Shown: positions 25,246 through 34,808, counted from the stretch's first letter. The stretch: 64,000 nt of DNA from Nitratireductor sp. (GCA_020637805.1 JACKJU010000008.1:1-64000); one strand, 5' to 3'. Notes: generated by a model not told the origin, from the letters alone. Made by a program: numbers and translations.

Positions 25246-27543
25246 ATGCGTGTTGCGTGCCTTGGTGGAGGACCTGCGGGTCTGTATTTTGCGATCTCGA
25301 TGAAACTTCGGGACCCGTCCCACGAGGTTGTCGTCATCGAGCGAAACCCCGCGAACAACACCTTCGGCTGGGGTGTCGTCCTTTCCGATGACGCGCTTGA
25401 GAACCTCACAGGCAACGATCCAGTCAGCGCTCAGGCCATTCGCGACCACTTCGCATACTGGGACGACATCGCTGTCGTGCACAAGGGTCAGCGCATCGTT
25501 TCCGGCGGGCATGGCTTTGCCGGGATCGGTCGCAGGCAGATGCTTGTCCTGCTGCAGGAACGAGCGCGCGAACTGGGTGTCGACCTGCGTTTCGAGACCG
25601 AGTTCGACAGCGCCGAACCCTTCCGCAAGGAATTCGACCTGGTGGTCGCCTGCGATGGCATCAACTCGAAGGTACGCACGGAATACCAGGAGCATTTCCG
25701 GCCCGACATCGACATTCGCGAATGCAAGTTCGTGTGGCTGGGCACACACCAGAAATTCGATGATGCCTTCACCTTCATCTTCGAGAAGACCGAACATGGC
25801 TGGGTGTGGGCGCATGTCTACCAGTTCGACCAGGATACCGCGACCTTCATCGTCGAGTGCCAGCAGGACACCTGGGACCGGTGGGGCTTCGAAGGCATGT
25901 CGAAGGAAGAGACGGTCGAGACATGCAGGCAGATATTCGAGGCCCATCTGGGCGGGCATGAGCTGATGTCGAATGCCGCCCATCTTCGCGGCTCTGCGGT
26001 CTGGATGAACTTTCCCCGGGTGATCTGCGAACGATGGCATCATGGCAACGTCGTGCTGATGGGCGATGCGGCTGCGACGGGGCATTTTTCCATCGGCTCG
26101 GGTTCGCGGCTGGCCTTCGACAGCGCGATCTCGCTTGCCAACTACCTTCATTCGGAACCAACGATCGAGTCCGCGTTCGAACGCTATCAGGCAGAGCGGC
26201 GGCTCGAGGTGCTGCGCCTTCAATCGGCTGCCCGCAACTCGCTGGAATGGTTCGAGCATGTCGAGCGCTACCTCGACCTTGATCCTGTACAGTTCAACTA
26301 TTCACTGCTGACGCGCTCCCAGCGTATCAGCCACGAAAACCTGCGCCTGCGCGATCCCGAATGGCTTCAATCTGCCGAACAGTGGTTCCAGAAACAGTCC
26401 GGTGCAGATGGCGACGCACCAGTGCGTCCGCCGATGGCCCAGCCGCTGCAACTGCGCGGCATGAAGCTGAAGAACCGCATCGTCGTTTCGCCGATGGCGC
26501 AGTACAAGGCCGTGGACGGCCAACCCACCGATTGGCATCTGGTTCACTACGGCGAACGGGCCAAGGGCGGCGCCGGACTGGTCTTTACCGAGATGACCTG
26601 TGTCAGCCCGGAAGGGCGCATCACGCCCGGGTGTCCCGGCCTCTATGATGCCTCCCACGAGACTGCCTGGAAACGTGTCGCCGATTTCGTCCACTCCGAG
26701 ACGGACGCGAAGATCTGCTGCCAGATCGGTCATTCCGGGCGCAAGGGCTCCACCCGCATCGGCTGGGAGGGGATGGACGCACCGCTCGCGAAGGACAACT
26801 GGGAGATCATGTCGGCTTCGCCGGTCGCCTGGTCGGACCGCAATGCCGTTCCCCGCGAGATGGATCGCGAAGACATGGACAGGGTGCGCGACCAGTTCGT
26901 CGCGGCGGCGGAAATGGCCGGGCGGGCAGGTTTCGACATGATCGAGCTGCACGCAGCTCACGGCTATCTGGTTTCGTCGTTCATTTCGCCGCTCTCCAAT
27001 GTCCGCACGGACGAATATGGAGGCTCGCTCGAAAACCGGCTCCGCTATCCGCTGGAGATTTTCCGCGCGATGCGGGAAGCCTGGCCGGACGAAAAGCCGA
27101 TGTCGGTTCGCATATCGGCGAATGACTGGACAGGGGAAGCAGGTGTGACGCCCGACGAAGCTGTCGAAATCGCCCGCGCATTCCATGCAGCAGGCGCGGA
27201 CCTGATCGATGTCTCCGCGGGGCAGACCTCCATCGAAGCGAAACCGGTTTATGGCCGGATGTTCCAGACGCCGTTTTCGGATCGCATCCGCAACGAGGCC
27301 GGCATTCAAACGATGGCAGTTGGCAACATCTACGAGGCCGACCATGCCAACTCGATCCTGATGGCCGGCCGGGCTGACCTTGTGGCAGTAGGACGGCCCC
27401 ACCTGGCCGATCCATACTGGACCCTCCACGAATTGTCGCGCATCGGCGACCGCGCAGCACCGGACTGGCCCCTGCCCTATCTGGCGGGCCGCGACCAGGT
27501 CTGGCGGCTGGCAGACCGCGAGGCCGAGGTCATAAGGGCATGA
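25246..27543 (+). CDS. Anthraniloyl-CoA monooxygenase/reductase (FAD hydroxylase-OYE fusion)
   Basis: A 765-residue bifunctional flavoenzyme. Residues 1-385 are a group A FAD monooxygenase (GGGPAGLYFAISMKLRDP, VLMGDAAATGHFSIGSG). Residues about 400-760 are an Old-Yellow-Enzyme reductase (LKNRIVVSPMAQY, QIGHSGRKGST, HAAHGYLVSSFISPLSN). This architecture is that of 2-aminobenzoyl-CoA monooxygenase/reductase known from Azoarcus evansii, which hydroxylates and dearomatises anthraniloyl-CoA without ring-cleaving dioxygenase chemistry. The ATG at 25246 has GGGAGG 6 bp upstream. It is the first gene of the anthranilate operon. A salicylyl-CoA substrate is the main alternative. Confidence 0.9.
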   Translation: MRVACLGGGPAGLYFAISMKLRDPSHEVVVIERNPANNTFGWGVVLSDDALENLTGNDPVSAQAIRDHFAYWDDIAVVHKGQRIVSGGHGFAGIGRRQMLVLLQERARELGVDLRFETEFDSAEPFRKEFDLVVACDGINSKVRTEYQEHFRPDIDIRECKFVWLGTHQKFDDAFTFIFEKTEHGWVWAHVYQFDQDTATFIVECQQDTWDRWGFEGMSKEETVETCRQIFEAHLGGHELMSNAAHLRGSAVWMNFPRVICERWHHGNVVLMGDAAATGHFSIGSGSRLAFDSAISLANYLHSEPTIESAFERYQAERRLEVLRLQSAARNSLEWFEHVERYLDLDPVQFNYSLLTRSQRISHENLRLRDPEWLQSAEQWFQKQSGADGDAPVRPPMAQPLQLRGMKLKNRIVVSPMAQYKAVDGQPTDWHLVHYGERAKGGAGLVFTEMTCVSPEGRITPGCPGLYDASHETAWKRVADFVHSETDAKICCQIGHSGRKGSTRIGWEGMDAPLAKDNWEIMSASPVAWSDRNAVPREMDREDMDRVRDQFVAAAEMAGRAGFDMIELHAAHGYLVSSFISPLSNVRTDEYGGSLENRLRYPLEIFRAMREAWPDEKPMSVRISANDWTGEAGVTPDEAVEIARAFHAAGADLIDVSAGQTSIEAKPVYGRMFQTPFSDRIRNEAGIQTMAVGNIYEADHANSILMAGRADLVAVGRPHLADPYWTLHELSRIGDRAAPDWPLPYLAGRDQVWRLADREAEVIRA

Positions 27544-28262
27544 GGCGGGTACTGGTCACAGGTGGCGGCAGCGGTATCGGGCGGGCGATTGCGCGCGCCT
27601 TTGCCGAGCAAGGAGACGAGGTGACGATTTCCAGCCGCCGTGCCGACGCGCTCCTGGAAACGGCCAAAGGTTTCGCGATGCACTGCATGACAGCAGACGT
27701 CACGCAGGAAGATCAGGTCGCCGCTCTGTTCGACGATACTCCCTACGACGTCGTCATCGCCAATGCAGGGGCCGGCAAGGCGTCCAAGGTGGCAAACACC
27801 TCGCTTGAAGACTGGAACGCGACGATGGCCGTTACGCTGACCGGTGTATTCCTGACATTTCGCGCAGCAGTCGCAGACATGCCGGAAGGCGGCCGGTTGA
27901 TCGCGATCGGTTCGACCGCCAGCCTCAAGGGCGGGGCCAACATCGCAAGCTATGCGGCGGCCAAGCATGGCGTTTTGGGGCTGGTCCGTTCGCTGGCGCT
28001 GGAGATGGCAGGCCGCAATATCACCTGCAATGCAATTTGCCCGGGCTATGTCGATACCGGCATGGCCGAGGCCGCGATTTCGGGCATCATGAAACGCTTT
28101 GGCGTAGGCCACGAAGAAGCGCTGGCGCGTGTCACCGCAGGCAATCCCATGGGCCGTCTCATCGACCCCGGAGAAGTTGCTGCAGCCGCGCTGTACCTTG
28201 CCTCACCGGCGGCCTCCTCCGTCAACGGGCATGCGCTTGCACTGTCTGGAGGGGAAATATGA
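27540..28262 (+). CDS. Short-chain dehydrogenase/reductase
   Basis: A 240-residue SDR with the cofactor motif TGGGSGIGRAIARAF and the active site SYAAAKHG (Tyr-x3-Lys). It overlaps the monooxygenase gene by 4 bp and the MarR gene by 4 bp. In the anthraniloyl-CoA route it most likely acts as the 3-hydroxyacyl-CoA dehydrogenase of the beta-oxidation-like steps. It could instead reduce a ring ketone. Confidence 0.88.
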   Translation: MRRVLVTGGGSGIGRAIARAFAEQGDEVTISSRRADALLETAKGFAMHCMTADVTQEDQVAALFDDTPYDVVIANAGAGKASKVANTSLEDWNATMAVTLTGVFLTFRAAVADMPEGGRLIAIGSTASLKGGANIASYAAAKHGVLGLVRSLALEMAGRNITCNAICPGYVDTGMAEAAISGIMKRFGVGHEEALARVTAGNPMGRLIDPGEVAAAALYLASPAASSVNGHALALSGGEI

Positions 28263-28747
28263 GCCGGTCATTGAAAGCTGCCACGGCCAGCAGCCCTATT
28301 TCCAAGGAGCGCTTGCGGCTTTGGCTGAAGCTGCTGAAGACCAGCAGTCTGGTGGAGGACGAAATCCGCCGCCGCTTGCGCCGCGATCTCAACTCCACCC
28401 TTCCCCGCTTCGATGTGATGTCGGCGCTGGCGCGTTCGCAGGACGGGCTGAAGATGAGCGAGATATCCAAGCGGTTGCGCGTCTCCAACGGCAACATCAC
28501 CGGGATCGTGGACAAGCTCACCGAGGAAGGACTGGCATTGCGGGTGGCCGTGCCGGGCGACCGAAGGGCAAGCCTGGTGTGCCTGACACCGAAGGGCAGA
28601 ACCGTTTTCGCGCAGCATGCCGAAATCCATGAATCCTGGATCGACGAGATACTGGGCGGACTGAACGCCGACGACATCGAGGGGATGATCCGCCGCCTGG
28701 ATCATCTCACCCTCAAGCTGGAGGAGAAGGTAAGCGATGGGCAATGA
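28259..28747 (+). CDS. MarR-family transcriptional regulator
   Basis: A 162-residue winged-helix protein. The DNA-binding part reads MSEISKRLRVSNGNITGIVDKL and the wing follows at VPGDRRASLVCLTPKG. The ATG at 28259 has GGAGGGG 4 bp upstream; a longer open frame exists but lies inside the SDR gene. MarR regulators of aromatic catabolism often respond to an aryl-CoA. It probably binds the palindrome at 25141-25175 and represses this operon until anthraniloyl-CoA is present. It overlaps the enoyl-CoA hydratase gene by 11 bp. Confidence 0.88.
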   Translation: MSRSLKAATASSPISKERLRLWLKLLKTSSLVEDEIRRRLRRDLNSTLPRFDVMSALARSQDGLKMSEISKRLRVSNGNITGIVDKLTEEGLALRVAVPGDRRASLVCLTPKGRTVFAQHAEIHESWIDEILGGLNADDIEGMIRRLDHLTLKLEEKVSDGQ

Positions 28748-29537
28748 TCCGAAGCATTTCCTGTGTGAAATCCGGGACGGCGTGGCTACGCTTTGCCTGG
28801 ATCGCCCGGAACGCAAGAACCCGCTGACATTCGAAAGCTACGCCGAACTGCGCGACTGGTTCAGGGACCTGCACTACGACGACACTGTAAAAGCGGTGGT
28901 ATTCGGACCCAATGGCGGCAATTTCAGTTCGGGCGGTGACGTGCACGACATCATCGGTCCGTTGACGAAAATGTCCATGAAGGAACTGCTGGCCTTCACG
29001 CGGATGACCGGCGATCTGGTGAAGGCGATGATCGGCTGCGGGAAGCCGGTGATTGCCGCAGTCGACGGCGTATGCGCAGGCGCTGGCGCGATCATCGCAA
29101 TGGCAGCCGACCTGCGGATAGGCACGCCGGAAACGAAAGTGGCTTTCCTGTTCAACCGGGTCGGGCTGGCTGGGTGCGACATGGGTGCGTGCGCCATCCT
29201 GCCGAGGATCATCGGCCAGGGCCGCGCGGCAGAACTTCTCTACCTCGGCCGTTCGATGAGCGGCGAGGAAGGCGAGCGCTGGGGGTTCTTCAACCAGATC
29301 GCACCTTCCGAATCGCTCATGGAAACGGCTCACGAAATGGCAGGCCGCATCGCTGCAGGTCCTGCATTCGCCAATTCAATGACCAAGACCATGCTGGCCC
29401 AGGAATGGAGCATGAGCCTTGAACAGGCAATCGAGGCCGAAGCTCAGGCGCAGGCGATTTGCATGCAGGGCAAGGATTTCCACCGCGCCTACCATGCATT
29501 TGTCGACAAGAAGAAACCCGTGTTCGAGGGCGACTGA
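28737..29537 (+). CDS. Enoyl-CoA hydratase/isomerase family protein
   Basis: A 266-residue crotonase-fold protein. The oxyanion-hole segments are visible as FSSGGDVHDI and AGAGAIIAMAADLRIGTP. It belongs in the beta-oxidation-like steps after ring reduction of anthraniloyl-CoA, and may hydrate the unsaturated CoA thioester or open the ring. It overlaps MarR by 11 bp and the acyl-CoA dehydrogenase gene by 1 bp. Confidence 0.9.
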   Translation: MGNDPKHFLCEIRDGVATLCLDRPERKNPLTFESYAELRDWFRDLHYDDTVKAVVFGPNGGNFSSGGDVHDIIGPLTKMSMKELLAFTRMTGDLVKAMIGCGKPVIAAVDGVCAGAGAIIAMAADLRIGTPETKVAFLFNRVGLAGCDMGACAILPRIIGQGRAAELLYLGRSMSGEEGERWGFFNQIAPSESLMETAHEMAGRIAAGPAFANSMTKTMLAQEWSMSLEQAIEAEAQAQAICMQGKDFHRAYHAFVDKKKPVFEGD

Positions 29538-30700
29538 TGGCTGACAAAAACTTTCTTGACTGGCCGTTTTTCGGGGACAGGCATCGCCGCCTCGCAGCCG
29601 CAATCGACGAGTGGGCTGACGCAAACCTGTCCGGGATGGATCACCACGACGCCGATGCTACATGCCGCAGACTGGTTCCGGCACTTGGGCAGGCAGGATT
29701 TCTCGAGCATGCAGCCACCGATCCCGAGGGCGATGCGCCGCTCGACGTCCGGTCGCTTTGCCTGATACGCGAGACACTTGCCCGCCATGACGGGCTGGCG
29801 GATTTCGCCTTTGCAATGCAGGGCCTCGGTACCGGCGCCATCTCGCTCTTCGGCACACCGGAACAGAAGGCCGAATGGCTGACGCCGGTCAGGCGCGGAG
29901 AGGCGATCTCGGCCTTTGCGCTTACCGAGCCGCAATCGGGTTCCGATGTTGCCGCTTCCACGATGACCGCAACACGGGATGGAGATGCCTACATCCTGAA
30001 TGGCGAGAAAACCTGGATATCTAATGGCGGCATCGCCGACGTCTATACCGTCTTTGCACGTACCGGCGAGGCACCCGGGGCGAAGGGGCTTTCGGCCTTC
30101 ATCGTGCCAGCGGGCACCGACGGTTTGGAGATTGCCGAGCGGCTGGAAACCATTGCGCCGCATCCGCTTGCAACGCTGCGTTTCACCGATTGCCGCATCC
30201 CGGCCTCGGCCATGATCGGCGATTCCGGACAGGGTTTCCGCATCGCCATGTCGGTTCTCGATGTCTTCCGCTCCACCGTGGCCGCCGCCGCCCTAGGTTT
30301 CGCGCGGCGGGCACTGGACGAGTCCGCCGACAGGGTGAGCAGCCGCCATGTCATGGGCGCACCGCTTTCCGATCTCCAGATGGTGCAGGGTCACATCGCC
30401 GACATGGCGCTTGATGTCGATGCCAGCGCCCTGCTCGTCTATCGCGCCGCATGGACCAAGGACACGGGAGCGCCCCGCGTGACCCGCGAAGCCGCAATGG
30501 CCAAGCTTTTTGCCACCGAGCAGGCGCAGAAGGTCATCGACATGGCCGTTCAACTGCATGGCGGTGACGGTGTCAGGTCCGGCTCCGTGGTCGAGCGGCT
30601 CTACCGCGATATCCGGGCGTTGCGCATCTACGAAGGCGCATCCGACGTTCAGCGCGTGGTCATAGCGCGCCAGATTCTTTCAGGCCATGGAGGCAACTGA
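29537..30700 (+). CDS. Acyl-CoA dehydrogenase
   Basis: A 387-residue FAD enzyme. Motifs seen are FALTEPQSGSDVAAS, GEKTWISNGG, VQLHGGDGVRSGS and, near the C-terminus, RIYEGASDVQR where the catalytic base usually lies. It would form a 2,3-double bond in a CoA intermediate of the pathway. The ATG overlaps the previous stop by 1 bp; the open frame farther upstream lies inside the hydratase gene. Confidence 0.92.
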   Translation: MADKNFLDWPFFGDRHRRLAAAIDEWADANLSGMDHHDADATCRRLVPALGQAGFLEHAATDPEGDAPLDVRSLCLIRETLARHDGLADFAFAMQGLGTGAISLFGTPEQKAEWLTPVRRGEAISAFALTEPQSGSDVAASTMTATRDGDAYILNGEKTWISNGGIADVYTVFARTGEAPGAKGLSAFIVPAGTDGLEIAERLETIAPHPLATLRFTDCRIPASAMIGDSGQGFRIAMSVLDVFRSTVAAAALGFARRALDESADRVSSRHVMGAPLSDLQMVQGHIADMALDVDASALLVYRAAWTKDTGAPRVTREAAMAKLFATEQAQKVIDMAVQLHGGDGVRSGSVVERLYRDIRALRIYEGASDVQRVVIARQILSGHGGN

Positions 30701-30701
30701 C

Positions 30702-32321
30702 ATGCTTGGACAATCCGCACATGTGGACACGTTTGCGCGGGACAATCTTCCTTCCAGCGCTGACTGGCCGGTTCTGTTGCTCGACGGTTTCGATTATCCG
30801 GACCGTCTGAATGCCGCGCACGAACTGACCGATGCGATGGTGGAAAAGGGGTTCGGCGACCACACGGCACTGATCGGTAACGGGCGGAGGCGCACCTACA
30901 AGGAACTTTCCGACTGGACCAACCGGCTTGCGCACGCGCTCGTCAACGATCTAGGTGTCAGGCCCGGCAACCGTGTGCTCATCCGCTCCGCAAACAATCC
31001 TGCCATGGTTGCGTGCTGGCTGGCAGCGACCAAGGCCGGTGCAGTGGTCGTAAACACCATGCCGATGCTGCGTGCGGCCGAACTGAAGAAATATGTCGAG
31101 AAGGCCGAGATTTCGCATGCGCTGTGCGATACCCGCCTGATGGACGAGATCGTGGCATGCGCCAAGGACAGCCCGTTCCTGAAGACGGTCACCGGTTTCG
31201 ACGGCACCTCAAACCACGACGCCGAACTCGACCGGCTGGCGCTCGAAAAACCGGTGCATTTCGATTCCGTGGCGACATCGCAGGATGACGTTGCCCTGAT
31301 CGGTTTCACTTCAGGTTCCACCGGCGATCCGAAGGGAACCATGCATTTCCACCGCGACCTCTTGGCAATCGCAGACGGCTATGCACGCGAAGTGCTGTCG
31401 GTCGTTCCGCAGGACGTGTTCGTCGGTTCGCCGCCGCTGGCTTTCACCTTCGGCCTTGGCGGACTTGCGATCTTTCCGCTGAGGTTCGGTGCCGCCGCAA
31501 CACTTCTCGAAAACGCCTCGCCGCCCAACATGATCGAGATTATCCAGAAATACCGGGCAACGGTGTGCTTCACCGCACCCACTGCCTACAGGGCAATGCT
31601 GCGCGCGATGGACCAGGGCGCCGATCTGACCTCGCTTCGCGCGGCGGTTTCGGCGGGCGAAACGCTGCCTGCGCCTGTCTACGAGGAGTGGATGACAAAG
31701 ACCGGCAAGCCGATGCTGGACGGTATCGGCGCGACCGAAATGCTGCACATATTCATCACCAACCGGTTCGAGGATCACAAGCCCGCCTGTACCGGCAAAC
31801 CGGTTGGAGGTTACGAAGCAAAGGTAATCCGCCCGGACGGCACGGATGCGGACCCCGGCGAGATTGGACGCCTCGCGGTGCGTGGCCCGACGGGCTGCCG
31901 TTACCTGCGCGGCGAGCGCCAGAGAGAATACGTCAAGGATGGCTGGAACATTACCGGCGATGCATTCCAGATGGACGAGGATGGCTATTTCCACTTTGCC
32001 GCCCGCAACGACGACATGATCATCAGTTCCGGCTACAACATCGCCGGTCCCGAGGTCGAGGCTGCACTGCTTTCCCACCCGGCGGTCGTGGAATGCGCCG
32101 TGATCGGCGTGCCTGACGAGGACCGCGGCCAGATCGTGGAGGCGCATGTGGTTCTGGGGCCTGCAGATGTGCCGGGCGAAGAATTGACGAAGCGCCTGCA
32201 GGACCACGTGAAGGCAACCATCGCGCCCTACAAGTATCCACGTTCGATCGTCTTCACGCGGGCACTTCCGAAAACGGAAAGCGGCAAGATCCAGCGATTC
32301 AAACTGAGGCAGACGTCATGA
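30702..32321 (+). CDS. 2-aminobenzoate-CoA (benzoate-CoA-like) ligase
   Basis: A 539-residue adenylate-forming enzyme. The nucleotide motif GFTSGSTGDPKGTMHFHRD lies at about 201-219, the adenylation core GIGATEMLHIFITN at about 345, and the C-terminal catalytic lysine in ALPKTESGKIQRFK. It resembles benzoate/aminobenzoate-CoA ligases. The ATG at 30702 has GGAGG 7 bp upstream. It activates anthranilate made by kynureninase (encoded downstream) for the monooxygenase/reductase (encoded upstream). The dehydrogenase gene ends 1 bp before it. Confidence 0.88.
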   Translation: MLGQSAHVDTFARDNLPSSADWPVLLLDGFDYPDRLNAAHELTDAMVEKGFGDHTALIGNGRRRTYKELSDWTNRLAHALVNDLGVRPGNRVLIRSANNPAMVACWLAATKAGAVVVNTMPMLRAAELKKYVEKAEISHALCDTRLMDEIVACAKDSPFLKTVTGFDGTSNHDAELDRLALEKPVHFDSVATSQDDVALIGFTSGSTGDPKGTMHFHRDLLAIADGYAREVLSVVPQDVFVGSPPLAFTFGLGGLAIFPLRFGAAATLLENASPPNMIEIIQKYRATVCFTAPTAYRAMLRAMDQGADLTSLRAAVSAGETLPAPVYEEWMTKTGKPMLDGIGATEMLHIFITNRFEDHKPACTGKPVGGYEAKVIRPDGTDADPGEIGRLAVRGPTGCRYLRGERQREYVKDGWNITGDAFQMDEDGYFHFAARNDDMIISSGYNIAGPEVEAALLSHPAVVECAVIGVPDEDRGQIVEAHVVLGPADVPGEELTKRLQDHVKATIAPYKYPRSIVFTRALPKTESGKIQRFKLRQTS

Positions 32322-33157
32322 GCGGACAGGCGTATGATCCCGGCAGTGATGGCGCGAAGATGGCGTTCGCCGGAGCAATGTCCTATGGCGACTATCTCCA
32401 TTTGGGCGAGGTCCTGGGGCAGCAGCATCCGCTGAGCGAAGCGCATGACGAAATGCTTTTCATCATCCAGCACCAGACCAGCGAGCTGTGGATGAAGCTG
32501 GCGATCCACGAGCTTTCGGCGGCCCGCGAGTCGCTTTGCCGTGGCGAGACTTCTGCCATGTTCAAGATGCTGGCACGGGTCAGCCGGATATTCGAGCAGT
32601 TGAACAGTGCCTGGGACGTGCTGCGCACCATGACGCCAGCCGACTACACGCATTTCCGCAAGTCCCTCGGCTCATCCTCCGGTTTCCAGTCCTACCAGTA
32701 CCGCATGATCGAGTATGTGCTTGGCAACCGCAACGCCAACATGCTCAAACCGCATGAGCACATGCCAGGCGTTCAGGCCATGCTGGAGGCGGAACTTGCC
32801 CGCCCGAGTTTCTACGACGAGGTGATAAGTCTCCTGTTCAGGACCATCGATGGAAACACCGAGGCCATGCCGAAGCCGCAACTCGACAGGCCGCACGAAT
32901 TCTCGTCAGCCATCCAGGACAGGTGGCAGGCCGTCTACCAGAATACCGAGACCTACTGGCTTCTCTACGAACTGGGCGAAAAGCTTGTGGATCTCGAGGA
33001 CTATTTCCGACGGTGGCGGTTCAACCACGTGACTACGGTGGAGCGCGTGATCGGCTTCAAGCGCGGGACAGGCGGCACATCGGGCGTTCAGTATCTTCGC
33101 CGCATGCTGAGCGTGGAACTGTTTCCCGAATTGTGGAGCGTGCGGGGAGAATTGTGA
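32318..33157 (+). CDS. kynA: Tryptophan 2,3-dioxygenase
   Basis: A 279-residue haem enzyme that opens the indole ring of L-tryptophan to N-formylkynurenine. Family stretches are MSYGDYLHLGEVL, FIIQHQTSELWMKL (substrate and haem pocket), LGSSSGFQSYQYRMIEYVLG, and FKRGTGGTSGVQYL near the C-terminus. Length is usual for bacterial enzymes. It overlaps the ligase gene by 4 bp and kynureninase by 1 bp, so tryptophan breakdown is expressed with the anthranilate pathway. Confidence 0.95.
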   Translation: MSGQAYDPGSDGAKMAFAGAMSYGDYLHLGEVLGQQHPLSEAHDEMLFIIQHQTSELWMKLAIHELSAARESLCRGETSAMFKMLARVSRIFEQLNSAWDVLRTMTPADYTHFRKSLGSSSGFQSYQYRMIEYVLGNRNANMLKPHEHMPGVQAMLEAELARPSFYDEVISLLFRTIDGNTEAMPKPQLDRPHEFSSAIQDRWQAVYQNTETYWLLYELGEKLVDLEDYFRRWRFNHVTTVERVIGFKRGTGGTSGVQYLRRMLSVELFPELWSVRGEL

Positions 33158-34347
33158 TGATCAAGCTGCCGAGCAAACACCTCTTCGAACTGCCGGAAGG
33201 CATTATCTATCTCGACGGAAATTCGCTTGGCCCCCTGCCGCGCGGGGCGCGGGAGCGTGCGAGCAAGGTTATTTCCGAGGAATGGGGCCAAGAGCTGATC
33301 CGGGCATGGAACAGCGCCGACTGGATGACGCTTCCCAAGCGTGTCGGCGACCGGATCGCGCGGCTGATCGGAGCGCCCGAGGGTTCCGTGGCCACCGGCG
33401 ACACGCTTTCCATCAAGGTCTACCAGGCACTGGCGGCGGCACTCGCCATGCGGCCCGGACGCAGCAAAATCCTTTCCGACAGCGGCAATTTCCCGACCGA
33501 TCTCTACATGGCCGACGGGCTGGTGAAGCTGGCCGGCAAGGGGCACAGGATAAGCACGCCCGCCCCGCAGGACGTGATCGCCAATATCGATGAGGATACG
33601 GCTGCCGTCATGCTCACCCATGTCGATTACAGAACGGGCCGCATGCATGACATGCAGGCCGTTACAAAGGCTGCCCATGCGGCCGGGGCGGTGATGATCT
33701 GGGACCTCGCGCACAGCGCGGGAGCCGTGCCGCTCGATCTACTGGCGAGCGAGGCCGAGTTCGCTGTCGGCTGCACATACAAGTATTTCAACGGTGGACC
33801 GGGCGCGCCAGCCTTCATCTATGCGCGGCCCGATATCGTCAACGGCATCGAGCCTGCGCTTTCCGGCTGGATGGGGCATGCAGCTCCCTTCGCGATGGCA
33901 CGCGAATACGCGCCTGCGATGTCAACGGAAAGACTTCGCGTGGGTACGCCGCCAATCGTTCAGCTTTCGATCCTCGATGCAGCGCTCGATGCCTGGGACG
34001 GTGTGGACATGAACGCTCTTCGAGCGGCTTCGATAGACCTTTGCGAGCAGTTCATCGCAAGTGTCGAGGCACGCTGCCCACAGCTGAAACTGGCATCGCC
34101 ACGCAATCCCGCAGAACGCGGATCGCAGGTTTCGTTTGCCTTCGAACACGGATACGAGGCAATGCAGGCGCTGATCGGGCAAGGCTTGATCGGCGATTTC
34201 AGGGCACCCGACATCATGCGGTTCGGCTTCACGCCGCTCTATATCGGAAGCGATGACGTGGCCGCTGCCGTCGATATCATGGAGCGCACCTTCAGGGAGG
34301 AACTCTGGCGGGACCCGAAATACCAGGTTCGTTCGGCTGTAACCTAG
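33157..34347 (+). CDS. kynU: Kynureninase
   Basis: A 396-residue PLP enzyme that splits kynurenine to anthranilate and alanine. The N-terminus IIYLDGNSLGPLP and the PLP-lysine motif CTYKYFNGGPGAPA (Lys near 209) are diagnostic, and WDLAHSAGAVPLDL carries the PLP-binding Asp and Ser. GGGGAGA lies 7 bp before the ATG at 33157; an in-frame GTG directly before it is an alternative start. It is the last tightly coupled gene of the operon and supplies the ligase with anthranilate. Confidence 0.95.
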   Translation: MIKLPSKHLFELPEGIIYLDGNSLGPLPRGARERASKVISEEWGQELIRAWNSADWMTLPKRVGDRIARLIGAPEGSVATGDTLSIKVYQALAAALAMRPGRSKILSDSGNFPTDLYMADGLVKLAGKGHRISTPAPQDVIANIDEDTAAVMLTHVDYRTGRMHDMQAVTKAAHAAGAVMIWDLAHSAGAVPLDLLASEAEFAVGCTYKYFNGGPGAPAFIYARPDIVNGIEPALSGWMGHAAPFAMAREYAPAMSTERLRVGTPPIVQLSILDAALDAWDGVDMNALRAASIDLCEQFIASVEARCPQLKLASPRNPAERGSQVSFAFEHGYEAMQALIGQGLIGDFRAPDIMRFGFTPLYIGSDDVAAAVDIMERTFREELWRDPKYQVRSAVT

Positions 34348-34395
34348 AACAACCGCCAGCGCGCATCACTACGCCTATTTGACGGAGGACAAGGC

Positions 34396-34791
34396 TTGAC
34401 CCATCGCACTATTTTTCCAGAAGGCTGGCTGCCCGCCAAGGGTTACGCAAACGGCATGCTGTCACGGGATGGCACGCTGCACATTGGCGGCCAGATCGGA
34501 TGGGACGAGAACCGGCAATTCGTTTCCGACGATTTCATCGGCCAGATGCGGCAGGCGTTGAAAAACATCGCCGTGATTGTCGAGACGGCAGGCGGCAGTA
34601 TCTCGGATGTGACGCGGATGACCTGGTACGTGACCGACAAGGCGGAGTATCTTGCACGCCAGGCGGAGGTCGGTGCGGCCTATCGCGAGGTTTTCGGCAA
34701 GCACTTCCCGGCAATGTCGATGGTGGTGGTTGCCGGGCTCGTCGAGGATGCGGCGCTGGTCGAGATCGAGGCAACGGCCCATCTGGCCTGA
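34396..34791 (+). CDS. Rid-family (YjgF/YER057c) protein
   Basis: A 131-residue single-domain Rid protein. The start is TTG at 34396 with a strong GGAGGA 6 bp upstream. Typical parts are GTLHIGGQIGWDEN, QMRQALKNIAVIVETAGG and a C-terminal ALVEIEATAHL. The position that is Arg in imine-deaminating RidA (PARS.VEV) reads PAMSMVVV here, so deaminase activity is doubtful. It lies 48 bp after kynU and could be part of the same transcript, perhaps acting on an enamine intermediate of anthraniloyl-CoA breakdown. Confidence 0.85.
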   Translation: MTHRTIFPEGWLPAKGYANGMLSRDGTLHIGGQIGWDENRQFVSDDFIGQMRQALKNIAVIVETAGGSISDVTRMTWYVTDKAEYLARQAEVGAAYREVFGKHFPAMSMVVVAGLVEDAALVEIEATAHLA

Positions 34792-34808
34792 TCCGCCTGA
34801 CGGTTTGC

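Noticed and set aside
26302..27429. Long minus-strand open frames under the monooxygenase/reductase gene (also 25228-26259)
   Set aside because: They are shadows of the 765-residue enzyme on the plus strand; no start signals or recognisable domains.
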